Source: Belliella pelovolcani
GTDB lineage: Bacteria > Bacteroidota > Bacteroidia > Cytophagales > Cyclobacteriaceae
Direction: 5' to 3'
Assembly: GCF_900156785.1 (NCBI RefSeq)
Contig: NZ_FTOP01000002.1
Span: 186,001-250,000 of the forward strand
Length of the DNA stretch: 64,000 nucleotides
Shown here: positions 16,990-26,021 of the stretch, in pieces
Layout: the number at the start of each line of letters is the position of its first letter
Position numbering within the stretch: position 1 is the stretch's first letter
Notes under the pieces: model-generated
The model's input: the letters and a program-made list of their open reading frames with translations, nothing else
What the model was told of the DNA's origin: nothing
Databases searched by the model: none
Translations under genes and position numbers: made by a program

Positions 16990-18723
16990 ATGAAAAAAAT
17001 CCTACTCCTTTCATTGTGCTTGTTTGGTGGCTTGATGGCCTACGGACAAAAAACTTATTTGACTCAATTTGAAAAATCTGCAGGAAAGCAAACACCTGTT
17101 TACGACGATGTAATCACATATTTTGCGGAGTTGGCGGCAGATTTCGAACAAGTCAAAATGGTAGAAATGGGAACCACAGATGCTGGTTTGCCACTCCATG
17201 TGGTGATTTACGACCCAAGTGGGGAATTTGACCCAAAGGTGTGGCATCAGAAAGAGCAATTGATTGTGTATATTAATAATGCAATCCACCCAGGAGAACC
17301 AGATGGTATAGATGCATCTATGATGCTACTGAGAGATATCTTACTTGGAAAGCAAAACTTACCAGAAAAGACCGTATTAGCCATCACTCCAGTATATAAT
17401 ATTGGTGGCCATCTCAACAGGGGTGCTCACAGCAGGGTCAATCAGAACGGTCCAGAAGAATTTGGTTTCAGAGGTAATGCTCGAAGCTATGACCTGAATA
17501 GAGACTTCATCAAGGCAGATACAAAAAATGCCCGATCATTTCAGCAAATCTTCAATTGGATGAAGCCTCATGTATTTATTGACACCCATGTGAGTAATGG
17601 GGCAGATTATCAGCATGTGATGACATTGATATCCACACAGCATAATAGGCTTGGAGGACAATTGGGGGATTACTTACAAAGAGAAATGAACCCATTTCTC
17701 TATGCAGATATGAAAAACAGGAATTTCCCGATGATTCCTTATGTCAATGCTTATGGAAGTGGACCAGAAAATGGCTGGCCTCAATTCAAAGATATTGGTA
17801 GGTACAGTAGTGGGTATGCAGCGTTGTTCAAAACACTCAGCTTTATGCCTGAGACGCATATGTTGAAACCTTACGATCAGCGAGTAGCTTCTACATATGC
17901 ACTATTTGAATCTTTCATCTCATTATTTCATAGAGATGCGAGCAAGATCGTGGCGATGGTCAAAGCGGATCGAGCTGCTGTATCCAATCAAAACAGTTTT
18001 GGTCTTAATCATTCCTCTGATCGCAGTACTTTTCAGATGATGGAATTTCATGGTTATGAATCAGGTCAAAAGCCATCTGAAATATCAGGACTTCCTCGCT
18101 TGTACTACGATAGAAATAAGCCATATAGTATAGAGATTAAGTTCTATGATACTTATAAGCCTACTTTGACCATTGACAAACCGAAAGCATATGTTATCCC
18201 ACAAGGTTGGCACAATGTGATAGATAATCTAAGAAGAAATGGGGTAAGCGTGGAAGAACTCAAAAAAGACAGTACCATGTCGGTGTCAGTTTATCATATC
18301 AAGGATTTTCAAACAGCTCAAAGGCCTTTTGAGGGACACTATCTTCACAGCAGAGTAGCTGTAGACAAATCAAGTGAAATGATGTACTTCCGTAAAGGAG
18401 ATGTTATCGTACACATGAATCAGGAGGCCAATAATTACCTAGTGGAAGTACTAGAGCCAGAAGGGGAAGACAGCTTCTTTGCATGGAACTTCTTCGATAC
18501 CATCCTTCAATCTAAAGAGGGCTATTCTGCGTATGTCTTTGAGGATTTGGCTGCGGAGTTCCTGAGCAAAAACCCACAACTCAAATCAGAATTAGAAGCG
18601 GCTAAAGCGGCAGATGAGACGCTTGCAAATAGTGGCTCAGCGCAGCTCAGATGGGTCTACGAGCGCTCTCCGTGGAAGGAAAAAGAGCATAATAGATATC
18701 CAGTGTATAGAGTGGAAAATTGA
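16990..18723 (+). CDS. Secreted M14-family zinc carboxypeptidase
   Basis: 577 residues with a signal peptide (ILLLSLCLFGGLMAYGQ). Zinc-binding residues are in NNAIHPGEPDGI (His100, Glu103) and in FIDTHVSNGADYQ (third ligand His). The substrate-binding RGNARSYDLNRDFIKAD is also present. The C-terminal 250 residues are an extra domain that I do not recognise, common in Bacteroidota M14 proteins. It likely trims peptides or peptidoglycan fragments outside the cytoplasm. It diverges from the ATPase gene. Confidence 0.92.
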   Translation: MKKILLLSLCLFGGLMAYGQKTYLTQFEKSAGKQTPVYDDVITYFAELAADFEQVKMVEMGTTDAGLPLHVVIYDPSGEFDPKVWHQKEQLIVYINNAIHPGEPDGIDASMMLLRDILLGKQNLPEKTVLAITPVYNIGGHLNRGAHSRVNQNGPEEFGFRGNARSYDLNRDFIKADTKNARSFQQIFNWMKPHVFIDTHVSNGADYQHVMTLISTQHNRLGGQLGDYLQREMNPFLYADMKNRNFPMIPYVNAYGSGPENGWPQFKDIGRYSSGYAALFKTLSFMPETHMLKPYDQRVASTYALFESFISLFHRDASKIVAMVKADRAAVSNQNSFGLNHSSDRSTFQMMEFHGYESGQKPSEISGLPRLYYDRNKPYSIEIKFYDTYKPTLTIDKPKAYVIPQGWHNVIDNLRRNGVSVEELKKDSTMSVSVYHIKDFQTAQRPFEGHYLHSRVAVDKSSEMMYFRKGDVIVHMNQEANNYLVEVLEPEGEDSFFAWNFFDTILQSKEGYSAYVFEDLAAEFLSKNPQLKSELEAAKAADETLANSGSAQLRWVYERSPWKEKEHNRYPVYRVEN

Positions 18724-18756
18724 TTATATTTTGGATAATGTAGAGTCAAATTAAAT

Positions 18757-19083
18757 ATGGAAAACAAAAAAAATCAACCTACATTTTTAGAGAAACTGAA
18801 AGTCAAATGGAATCTTAAAAGTCTCCAACAGGTCATTCTTGTTTTGGTGGTCTTCGCGTTGACTGGTTTTACAATTCTTTTCATCAAGAAGCCTATCTTT
18901 GATTTTTTGGGAATCAGCATGGAAAAAGGAGGGTTTTGGAAAACTGTGCTCTACTTGCTGCTCGTACTCCCACTTTATCAGATTATCCTCCTTATTTGGG
19001 GATTCATTTTTGGTCAGTTTAGTTTTTTCTGGGAGAAAGAAAAGGAGTTTTTCAGAAGGATCAAAAAAATAGGCAGGAAATAG
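18757..19083 (+). CDS. Small two-helix membrane protein (DUF6787-like)
   Basis: 108 residues. Two clear membrane helices (VILVLVVFALTGFTILFI and LYLLLVLPLYQIILLIWGFIFG) with basic, charged ends (EKEKEFFRRIKKIGRK). I recall this pattern, with ALTGFT in the first helix, from an uncharacterised Bacteroidota family, but cannot confirm the name. It starts 33 bases after the M14 peptidase gene on the same strand, and the ABC exporter follows. Confidence 0.7.
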   Translation: MENKKNQPTFLEKLKVKWNLKSLQQVILVLVVFALTGFTILFIKKPIFDFLGISMEKGGFWKTVLYLLLVLPLYQIILLIWGFIFGQFSFFWEKEKEFFRRIKKIGRK

Positions 19084-19105
19084 CCTTTTAGGAGGCTTGT
19101 TTGCG

Positions 19106-19113
19106 TAAATTTG
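19106..19113 (+). promoter_or_regulatory. -7 box (TAAATTTG) upstream of the ABC exporter
   Basis: A full TAnnTTTG match 31 bases before the ATG at 19145. The -33 region (CTTTTAG) is a weak match. Confidence 0.45.
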
Positions 19114-19144
19114 CAGATTGATTTGATTAGAGATATAAATAGGG

Positions 19145-20935
19145 ATGGCAAAAAAGAAAGGTAAAAACCTAGCAGAGCACGAAAAACGCAAACTCAACAA
19201 GCAAAACCTTAGCAAGCTCAGTGGAGTATTTCGTTTTGTTTTGCCATACAAATGGACTTTTTTGGTGGGTTTGGTTTTCCTACTGCTTTCAAGTCTCACA
19301 TTATTGACGTTTCCATATGTAGCTGGTAAACTGATAGACACTGCCTCTGGAGAAACTTGGCTAGTCAATGATATCAATTCAATCGCATTCATGCTATTGG
19401 GGATTTTGTTGATTCAAAGTGTTTTTTCCTTTTTCAGAGTGTGGCTATTTGCCAAAGTTTCTGAAAGAAGCATGCGTGATATTAGAATTGCCTTGTATCG
19501 ACAGCTGGTGCAATTGCCGATGACATTTTTTGACAAGAGAAGAACAGGTGAATTGATATCCCGAATCACGGCGGACGTGAGTATGCTTCAGGATACATTC
19601 TCCACGACTTTAGCGGAGCTGTTTAGGCAAATCATCACTTTGCTAGCAGGTGTGGTTTTCCTCATGCTGACTACTCCTAAGTTGACCCTATTTATGCTTG
19701 CAACTTTTCCTATTTTAGTCATCATTGCTATGGTTTTTGGAAAATTTATCAGAAAGCTTTCCAAGCAAGCTCAGGATGAATTGGCGGCTGCAAATGTCAT
19801 TGTAGAAGAGACACTTCAATCCATCATTACGGTCAAATCCTTTGTGGGGGAAGATTATGAATCTAGGAGGTATCAGTCTGGTTTGAACAAAGTGGTAAAG
19901 GTAGCGCTCAAGGCTGCTGGATTCAGAGGAGCTTTTATCTCCTTTATTATTTTTGCACTATTTGGGGGGATTGTCGCTGTGATGTGGTATGGTGCAAGCT
20001 TGGTAGCTTCTGGTGAGATGAGTGTTGGTGACTTGGTTTCATTTGTGCTTTACACCACTTTTATAGGCGGTTCTATCGCTGGTTTGGGGGATATTTATGG
20101 TCAAATCCAAAAAGCCATAGGCAGCTCTGAGCGAGTACTAGAGATTCTGGATGAAACTCCAGAGTATGCCACTGCTGATTTTCAAAAAGTACCTATGCAT
20201 GGTGCAGTGGAATTTGATCAAGTGAGATTTAGGTATCCTACTAGAACAGAAGTAGAAGTACTGAAGGGAATTAATTTCAGAATCAAGTCAGGCGAAAAAG
20301 TTGCCCTAGCGGGTCATTCTGGTGCGGGAAAATCTACCATCATTCAGCTTCTACTCAACTTTTATCCAGTAAATCAAGGAGTACTTCGGGTAGATGAGAA
20401 GCCTGTTGAGGACTGGAACCTGAAGCAGTTGAGGTCTAACATTGGAATCGTACCGCAGGAAGTATTGCTTTTCGGTGGAAGTATCAGAGAGAATATTGCC
20501 TATGCCAAGCCAGATGCCACTGAGGAAGAAATCATAGAGGCTGCCAAAAAAGCCAATGCATGGCAGTTTATCGCGAAGTTTCCAGAGGGAATGGATACCA
20601 AAGTAGGCGAGAGGGGCATTAAGCTTTCAGGTGGGCAACGACAGCGTGTAGCCATTGCAAGAGCCATCTTGAAGGATCCAGCGATTTTGATTTTGGATGA
20701 AGCCACTTCTTCCTTAGATGCAGAATCAGAAGCGTTGGTTCAGGAAGCTTTAGACGAATTGATGAAGAATAGAACAACGATTATTATTGCTCATAGGCTA
20801 TCTACAATCAGAAAGGTGGATAGGATTTATGTATTGAAAGAAGGTGAGATTGTCGAAGAGGGCAATCACGAAGAGCTTGCTGCTCAGGAAGAAGGATTTT
20901 ATGCCAACTTGGTTAGGTTGCAGTTTGCGGAATGA
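19145..20935 (+). CDS. ABC exporter, fused membrane and ATPase domains (MsbA-like)
   Basis: 596 residues. A Lys-rich start is followed by six membrane helices (about residues 30-330) and an ATPase domain. Walker A is GHSGAGKST, the signature is LSGGQRQRVAIARAIL, Walker B is ILILDEATSSLD, and the switch His is in IIIAHRLSTI. The family exports lipids, drugs or peptides as homodimers, and the substrate is not predictable here. It has its own promoter box and no partner protein encoded beside it. Confidence 0.93.
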   Translation: MAKKKGKNLAEHEKRKLNKQNLSKLSGVFRFVLPYKWTFLVGLVFLLLSSLTLLTFPYVAGKLIDTASGETWLVNDINSIAFMLLGILLIQSVFSFFRVWLFAKVSERSMRDIRIALYRQLVQLPMTFFDKRRTGELISRITADVSMLQDTFSTTLAELFRQIITLLAGVVFLMLTTPKLTLFMLATFPILVIIAMVFGKFIRKLSKQAQDELAAANVIVEETLQSIITVKSFVGEDYESRRYQSGLNKVVKVALKAAGFRGAFISFIIFALFGGIVAVMWYGASLVASGEMSVGDLVSFVLYTTFIGGSIAGLGDIYGQIQKAIGSSERVLEILDETPEYATADFQKVPMHGAVEFDQVRFRYPTRTEVEVLKGINFRIKSGEKVALAGHSGAGKSTIIQLLLNFYPVNQGVLRVDEKPVEDWNLKQLRSNIGIVPQEVLLFGGSIRENIAYAKPDATEEEIIEAAKKANAWQFIAKFPEGMDTKVGERGIKLSGGQRQRVAIARAILKDPAILILDEATSSLDAESEALVQEALDELMKNRTTIIIAHRLSTIRKVDRIYVLKEGEIVEEGNHEELAAQEEGFYANLVRLQFAE

Positions 20936-20980
20936 TCTAAAGTAGCTTATAGTTATACATCCTTTTTTTTCCAAATTTTA

Positions 20981-21009
20981 TTGGGTTTTCGTTTAAGTTG
21001 TTATATTTG
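20981..21009 (+). promoter_or_regulatory. Promoter of the EHPSEGG-repeat gene
   Basis: TTG at 20981-20983, an 18-base spacer and TATATTTG at 21002-21009. Transcription would start near 21015, downstream of the longer open frame's start, which supports ATG 21064. Confidence 0.6.
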
Positions 21010-21063
21010 AGTTTGGTTTTTATCGAAAAAAATCAAATGTTTGAAACATCCAACCTAAAAAAC

Positions 21064-21291
21064 ATGAAGATGATCAAGAAATTAAAATCTCTAACGGCAT
21101 TGGTATTTGCCTTCGGTTTCCTATTTGCAGTAAGTACCACTTCTTGTGGTGACAAGAAAGCAGAAGAAAGTTCTGAAGATGCAGTAGAAGAAGTGATAGA
21201 AGAGGCTCCTGAGCACCCTGCAGAAGAGGGTGAGCATCCATCAGAAGGTGGCGAACATCCATCAGAAGGTGGAGAGCATCCAAGTAATTAA
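21064..21291 (+). CDS. Small acidic lipoprotein with EHPSEGG repeats
   Basis: 75 residues. The N-terminus (KLKSLTALVFAFGFLFAV) is a signal sequence and STTSC gives a plausible lipobox Cys. The mature part is very acidic (EESSEDAVEEVIEEAPEHP) and ends in tandem GEHPSEG heptads, encoded by about 21-base DNA repeats at 21225-21286. One His per heptad amid many Glu could bind metal ions, but that is inference. It is flanked by its own promoter and terminator and is probably well expressed. Confidence 0.75.
   Translation: MKMIKKLKSLTALVFAFGFLFAVSTTSCGDKKAEESSEDAVEEVIEEAPEHPAEEGEHPSEGGEHPSEGGEHPSN
21225..21286 (+). repeat. 21-bp in-gene tandem repeat coding GEHPSEG
   Basis: Roughly three copies of a unit reading like GGTGAGCATCCATCAGAAG with third-base changes. 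In frame, so copy-number change would lengthen or shorten the protein without frameshift. Confidence 0.7.
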
Positions 21292-21294
21292 AGA

Positions 21295-21327
21295 AAAATC
21301 CCGAGACATAAAACTCGGGATTTTTTT
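21295..21327. terminator. Terminator between the repeat lipoprotein and transglutaminase genes
   Basis: Stem AAAATCCCGAG / CTCGGGATTTT with a loop ACATAAAA and seven T residues. Confidence 0.88.
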
Positions 21328-22654
21328 ATGCCCCTCTTGTAAATGAAAAGCCTACTTTTGGGTAGATGATCTCTCCATTGACTTCCACGAGTGGATAAGC
21401 TAAAAAATTAATCGGCCCTGAGCTTGGGCTTGGATCTATTTTTAAATCTCTACCTTTGCTAAGTTCTATTCTATTGGCTGGATGTCTCCCGAAATAATAA
21501 GTTGCCAGGGCAGTGTATTTGTTTCCTTCTGAAATATCCACAGGCCACCATTTCCCTTCGGCATAAAACTCCGCCCAACAATGATAACCATCAATTCCCC
21601 CTTCGTTTCTATCAGAGGGGATTGAGGCACCTATCGCAAATCTGGAAGGAATACCAATACTTCTTGCCAACGAAATAAAGAAGGAGTGGAATTCAGTGCA
21701 ATTGCCTGTTTTGGTATCACAGGCATATACAGCATCACCTCTTCCATAGTCCCCAAACTTCATATAACGCATATTGTCAATGATGTAATCATAGAGAGCT
21801 CGTGCTTTTACTAGGTCTCCATCATTTTCTTTGCCTTGTGTAGCTTCTAGGGCAATTTCTTCAAATTGCCCACCGATTGGCATCAATAGATTGGGTTCTA
21901 GGTATTTTTGGTCAACCTTTCCTCTTGCATCATAAGGGCCTTTTTCTATTCGTTTGACTTGGTAGATGATCTCGATCTCAGAATTGCTGTGTTCTGGCCC
22001 CATGGCCATATAGATCATTTTATTGCCGTTTTCTTTATCTTCTATGACTTTTTCTTGAGCTGGAAGCTTCATTGATTTTACTATTATGGTCTGGAAATCG
22101 TCTGTTTGAGCGATTGGTATCCAAACTTCAGCTTTTTGCTTTAATTCTGGCATTTGGGCATAGTAGGTAAACTCAAATGTATCCTCCAATTCTACTACAC
22201 CTAACAAATCCGAGGAAGCAGTCTCTACTGGTACCCTTCGCCAAGTCTTGTCAAGAAGCTGTTTCCAAGTATAGAAAGGCTTTCCATTGAGTTTGTGTAG
22301 GGATGTTTCAGTCACTTTCATCGCTCCGGGCTCTCCTTCTAAAAAGAAATCAACATCATAGACATCTCCTTTTTCATCAGCCAAATCCACACAGGCAAAA
22401 TGCTTGCTCGGACCAAGATTACTCAGGTATTCTGTATGGACTCTAACCAGTTTAAGACGGAGCTTTTTGTTTTCCTTGTTGATCAAAAAATAGCCATCAT
22501 TTTCGGCAGTTTCAGCGTCTATATAAGCCTTGATGCCAGCCTCTATTTCTGCTATGGAAACTCGTTTTTGAATATTCGATTCCTCTTCTTTGGACTCTTT
22601 TCCTTGACAGGCAAGCAACAGGAAGAGGAAAAAGTAAGAATAAATGATTTTCAT
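21326..22654 (-). CDS. Transglutaminase-like lipoprotein
   Basis: 442 residues, beginning with a lipobox (FLLLACQGK, Cys16). The C-terminal transglutaminase core carries the papain-like triad: TGNCTEFHSFF (Cys), DGYHCWAEFY (His) and WWPVDISEG (Asp). About 250 residues before it form a strand-rich N-terminal region. Bacterial members act as peptidases or crosslinkers on cell-surface proteins; which one cannot be told. A TATATTTG box lies on the minus strand at 22678-22685, leaving a leader of about 20 bases. Confidence 0.87.
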   Translation of the reverse strand: MKIIYSYFFLFLLLACQGKESKEEESNIQKRVSIAEIEAGIKAYIDAETAENDGYFLINKENKKLRLKLVRVHTEYLSNLGPSKHFACVDLADEKGDVYDVDFFLEGEPGAMKVTETSLHKLNGKPFYTWKQLLDKTWRRVPVETASSDLLGVVELEDTFEFTYYAQMPELKQKAEVWIPIAQTDDFQTIIVKSMKLPAQEKVIEDKENGNKMIYMAMGPEHSNSEIEIIYQVKRIEKGPYDARGKVDQKYLEPNLLMPIGGQFEEIALEATQGKENDGDLVKARALYDYIIDNMRYMKFGDYGRGDAVYACDTKTGNCTEFHSFFISLARSIGIPSRFAIGASIPSDRNEGGIDGYHCWAEFYAEGKWWPVDISEGNKYTALATYYFGRHPANRIELSKGRDLKIDPSPSSGPINFLAYPLVEVNGEIIYPKVGFSFTRGA

Positions 22655-22677
22655 GCGTTCAACTGTTTGGAGTTAAC

Positions 22678-22685
22678 CAAATATA
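22678..22685 (-). promoter_or_regulatory. -7 box (TATATTTG) of the transglutaminase gene
   Basis: A full TAnnTTTG match on the minus strand, 23 bases before the ATG at 22654. No -33 TTTG at the usual distance. Confidence 0.45.
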
Positions 22686-22780
22686 ATGCTAATGCTCAGA
22701 TTATGACACTTGATTTACAATTTCCGGATTCTATGAAATCTTTTTAATCCAAGAGAAGTTAATCCAACGTAACTTAAAAA

Positions 22781-23569
22781 ATGATGAATCAAAATATTGA
22801 TAAGCTTTTGGCTGCTGTACAGCCATATCGAAATGCACTTTTGCAGCATCCTATTTACAATGACTTAAAGACGCTGGAAGATTTTCGGGTTTTTATGGAA
22901 CAACACGTCTATGCAGTTTGGGATTTCATGACATTGCTTAAAGCACTACAACTCAAACTTACTGGAACGAGTATTCCTTGGATTCCTTCAAGTGAACCAA
23001 TTGTCACAAGACTGATTAACGACATCGTTTTGGCAGAAGAAAGTGATGAAGATGGACAAGGAGGGTATTGCAGTCATTTTGAGTTGTACTTGAGAGCTAT
23101 GCATGAAGCTGGAGCAAGTACAGAAAATATTGATAGCTTTATCCAAGGACTTAGAGAAGGAGCATCTTTTGAATCAGCACTTGCGAGTCTAAACGAGTCA
23201 GATGCGGTTAAGCATTTTCTTAAAATCAATTATGCTGTTGTTCAAGGTGGTAAGCCTCACCAAATAGCAGCATCATTTACACTTGGTAGAGAAGAATTGA
23301 TTCCAGATTTGTTCCGCCAATTGGTCAATGATCTGATCAAAAGTAAGCCAGGCGAATTGGAAACTTTAGAGTACTATTTTGAAAGGCATATCCACCTAGA
23401 TGAAGATCATCATGGACCATTAGCCATGAAAATGTTAGATCACCTATGTGGCAATGATCCTCTAAAGTGGGAAGAGACCAAGGTAGCGGCTATTGAAGCA
23501 CTAGAAGCCAGGAAAGTGCTGTGGGATGGAATTCATGAGTCATTGAAAAGTGCACTTATTTTGAAATAA
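22781..23569 (+). CDS. DUF3050 family protein (heme-oxygenase-like fold)
   Basis: 262 residues, all-helical. The signature EQHVYAVWDFMTLLKALQ is the hallmark of DUF3050, which belongs to the heme-oxygenase/TenA-like structural group. Potential metal ligands cluster in LAEESDED, SHFELYL and HIHLDEDHHGPLAM, a pattern seen in diiron members of that fold. A metal-dependent oxidase role is therefore possible but unproven. Start ATG 22781, with a second ATG directly after it. A perfect 17-bp hairpin follows the stop codon. Confidence 0.85.
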   Translation: MMNQNIDKLLAAVQPYRNALLQHPIYNDLKTLEDFRVFMEQHVYAVWDFMTLLKALQLKLTGTSIPWIPSSEPIVTRLINDIVLAEESDEDGQGGYCSHFELYLRAMHEAGASTENIDSFIQGLREGASFESALASLNESDAVKHFLKINYAVVQGGKPHQIAASFTLGREELIPDLFRQLVNDLIKSKPGELETLEYYFERHIHLDEDHHGPLAMKMLDHLCGNDPLKWEETKVAAIEALEARKVLWDGIHESLKSALILK

Positions 23570-23584
23570 TTAGATAGCAACAAA

Positions 23585-23624
23585 ATTCAATTCACCAAAA
23601 ACCATGATTTTTGGTGAATTGAAT
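23585..23624. terminator. Perfect 17-bp hairpin after the DUF3050 gene
   Basis: Arms ATTCAATTCACCAAAAA and its exact complement with loop CCATGA. There is no T run after it, although the stem itself contains TTTTT. GGTGAATTGA is repeated again near 23644. Probable transcript end for the convergent genes; a mobile-repeat origin is possible. Confidence 0.6.
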
Positions 23625-23717
23625 CCCTATATATCGTAATATTCGGTGAATTGACTAAATAAAATGACATATAGCGTGTTCTACGAATCTGTTTCAGATA
23701 ATACTTGAAGTACTACG

Positions 23718-24848
23718 TTAATCAATCTTAATCCTCACAAAGCCCAACTCGTCATCAATATTTTCATAGAGCCAAATGGTACTGCCTAAAAAGAAATGCC
23801 TTGGCGGCTCTTTAGTATAATTCTCTAATTTTGTCTCTTTGATGATTTTTAGATTTTTATCCAAAAGGGTTAAAAAAACTTCTGAATTTAAAAGTTTTGG
23901 TTCTCCATATTCATTTAACTCTTCTCCATAGGTGTTTTTATAGGACATCCTGATGAATTGCTGAGATATTGGATCCCATTTTGGATCCATAAAATTGATG
24001 GATTCAAAAAACTTTCTTCTGATTTCCAACCCTTTTTCTACATCCACTGTTGGTGGCATTTTGGTTTCATTTTTATTACCTGTAAGCTTGCTATCCCAAG
24101 GAATCAAGTACAGAGAATCCAAAAGCATATCATAAACATAAGCTTCATTGAAAGCACTATTGGTCATAATAATTCTTCCTGCATTGACAGTTGGAAAAGG
24201 AACAATACCAAACCCGCCACCACCAGTAAACTCCATGTTGAACTCATCAAACTTTTCTGTCTCAGGTAATGAAATCTTTTGATAAGTTTCCTTTTCCAAA
24301 TCAAATTTCATGATGAAAAATTCTCTTGGCTCACTCCTTATATAAACCCCAAAAATCTGAGAGGGATCGTCTGGATGTTCAACCAATCGCATCGGAAATG
24401 ATGCGGCACCTTTGATCTCTTCTGGACCAAACTTATCAAGTTTTAGATCCTTAATTTTTTCACCTGTCTGATCAAAAATGGCATTAAGCCCATAAGACCA
24501 GATCATGATTTGATCTTCAGAATTCAATAAATACCCACCAATGTATGACCCCATTCCATGAGGCCCTTCCCTCTCAAATTGGAGTGTTTTTTCTAAAGAA
24601 AGCGTCTCTAAATTGATTTTGTCAAACTTGGACGAGTTCCAAACATAATTAAAAAGAAATTTTCCATCATTTGAAAGCTCAGGATAACTGAGCCCAAATC
24701 GTAAATCAATATGCCCCTCTCCAGCATCCACCACCACAGTATCCTGAGTCAGGTTAAATTCAAAATTCTCGAATGACTTGCTTTTATCGGAGCTACAAGC
24801 AGCCAATAATGATAGGCCAGAAAGCAATCCTAATGCAAATTTTTTCAT
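23718..24848 (-). CDS. DUF4221-type lipoprotein (array copy A)
   Basis: 376 residues, lipobox SLLAACSS (Cys18). It shares with its neighbours an opening block (DTVVVDAGEGHIDL), the motif LQFEREGPHGMGSYIGGY, SYGLNAIFDQTG, and the closing STIWLYENIDDELGFVR. The strand-rich repeats suggest a beta-propeller, an inference from pattern. DUF4221 is the Bacteroidota family I associate with these motifs; its function is unknown. It is the last gene of a three-gene minus-strand operon, six bases after copy B. It belongs to the 'IWLYENIDDEL' subgroup with B and C. Confidence 0.85.
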   Translation of the reverse strand: MKKFALGLLSGLSLLAACSSDKSKSFENFEFNLTQDTVVVDAGEGHIDLRFGLSYPELSNDGKFLFNYVWNSSKFDKINLETLSLEKTLQFEREGPHGMGSYIGGYLLNSEDQIMIWSYGLNAIFDQTGEKIKDLKLDKFGPEEIKGAASFPMRLVEHPDDPSQIFGVYIRSEPREFFIMKFDLEKETYQKISLPETEKFDEFNMEFTGGGGFGIVPFPTVNAGRIIMTNSAFNEAYVYDMLLDSLYLIPWDSKLTGNKNETKMPPTVDVEKGLEIRRKFFESINFMDPKWDPISQQFIRMSYKNTYGEELNEYGEPKLLNSEVFLTLLDKNLKIIKETKLENYTKEPPRHFFLGSTIWLYENIDDELGFVRIKID

Positions 24849-24854
24849 CTTATG

Positions 24855-26000
24855 TTAGTTTATAGTCAACCTCACAAATCCCAACTCGTCATCAATATTT
24901 TCATAAAGCCAGATTTTGCCATCTTTGACAAAGTGTTTTGGAGGGATTTTATTTAATTCTGGAAGGATGGTTTCATTTATTAATTCAAAATCTTCATCAA
25001 AAACGCTCAAATAAACTTCCGCTGAAATACCCTTGTAATTGCCCCTTTCATCCTTTTCATTAGAAAAATTCTCTTTATGTGACAATCTAAAATATTGCCT
25101 CCGCCCTTTATCCCAAATAAGTCCCCCATAACTTATTTCTTCTTTGGATTTCCTTAAAATATCTCCCAATTGTCCAGATTCACTTTCAACTTGTTTAGGA
25201 GGCAAATAATTCTTTTTGCTTCCCAATAATGATGAATCCCATGATTTGATATAAAGTGAATCAGTTTTTATGTCGTAAATCGAAATTTCATTGACTGCAT
25301 TATTAGCAAAAATGATTTTATTGTCATTTTTGCTAGGGTATATTCCTACTCCATAGCTCCCTACGGACCGTCCGTCATTAGTAATTTCAACTCTGTAATC
25401 GAGTAGTTTTTTGAACTCAGGTAATTCTATTCTTTTATAGCTTTTGTTCTCCAAATCAAAATCGAGGAGGAAATAGGTATAATCTTTCCATGTTATAAAA
25501 AAACCAACAACTCTATCTTTTTGACCTTCAAAATCATAGAGCATATTTGGGTACGCATCATAATCTCTTATTACCTCACTGGCAATTTCTTCCAAATCCA
25601 GTTTTTTTACAAGATTGGCTTCTTGATCAAAAACAGAATTCAATCCATAAAACCAAATCATAAAATTCCCCTCAGAGGTAAGGCTAAAGTTTGATATGTA
25701 ATCGCCAATTCCATTTGGTCCTTCTTTTTCAAACTTGATTTTTTTGTTCAAAATCAAATTGTCTAAATCAATTTTCTCCAATGAGTTTCCACTTTCATTG
25801 TAATTGTATAAAAACTGCTGATCCTTGGAGAGGACTGAAAGGTAAAGCCTATCTTGCAGATACAAAAACTCCTCTCCGCTATCAACTATAACCGTATCTA
25901 ACGAAATGGTAATTTTTGAAAACGTTTCATTTTCGGGTTTTTGGTTACCTCCACAGGAAATGAGTAAATAACAAAGAATAGGAAGAATTAAGTATTTCAT
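24855..26000 (-). CDS. DUF4221-type lipoprotein (array copy B)
   Basis: 381 residues, lipobox LLISCGGN (Cys16). Conserved blocks are DTVIVDSGEEFLYLQDR, IKFEKEGPNGIGDYISNF, WFYGLNSVFDQ and GKIWLYENIDDELGFVR. Like its neighbours it has the pattern of repeated strands that would suit a surface or periplasmic beta-propeller. Middle gene of the operon: it begins 21 bases after copy C ends and is followed by copy A after six bases, so the three are almost certainly co-transcribed. Confidence 0.85.
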   Translation of the reverse strand: MKYLILPILCYLLISCGGNQKPENETFSKITISLDTVIVDSGEEFLYLQDRLYLSVLSKDQQFLYNYNESGNSLEKIDLDNLILNKKIKFEKEGPNGIGDYISNFSLTSEGNFMIWFYGLNSVFDQEANLVKKLDLEEIASEVIRDYDAYPNMLYDFEGQKDRVVGFFITWKDYTYFLLDFDLENKSYKRIELPEFKKLLDYRVEITNDGRSVGSYGVGIYPSKNDNKIIFANNAVNEISIYDIKTDSLYIKSWDSSLLGSKKNYLPPKQVESESGQLGDILRKSKEEISYGGLIWDKGRRQYFRLSHKENFSNEKDERGNYKGISAEVYLSVFDEDFELINETILPELNKIPPKHFVKDGKIWLYENIDDELGFVRLTIN

Positions 26001-26021
26001 ATAATATTTGATTTATATGTC

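Noticed and set aside
18787-19392. 201-codon minus-strand frame across the small membrane protein and ABC genes
   Set aside because: Both plus-strand genes beneath it are well supported, and this frame has low-complexity composition.
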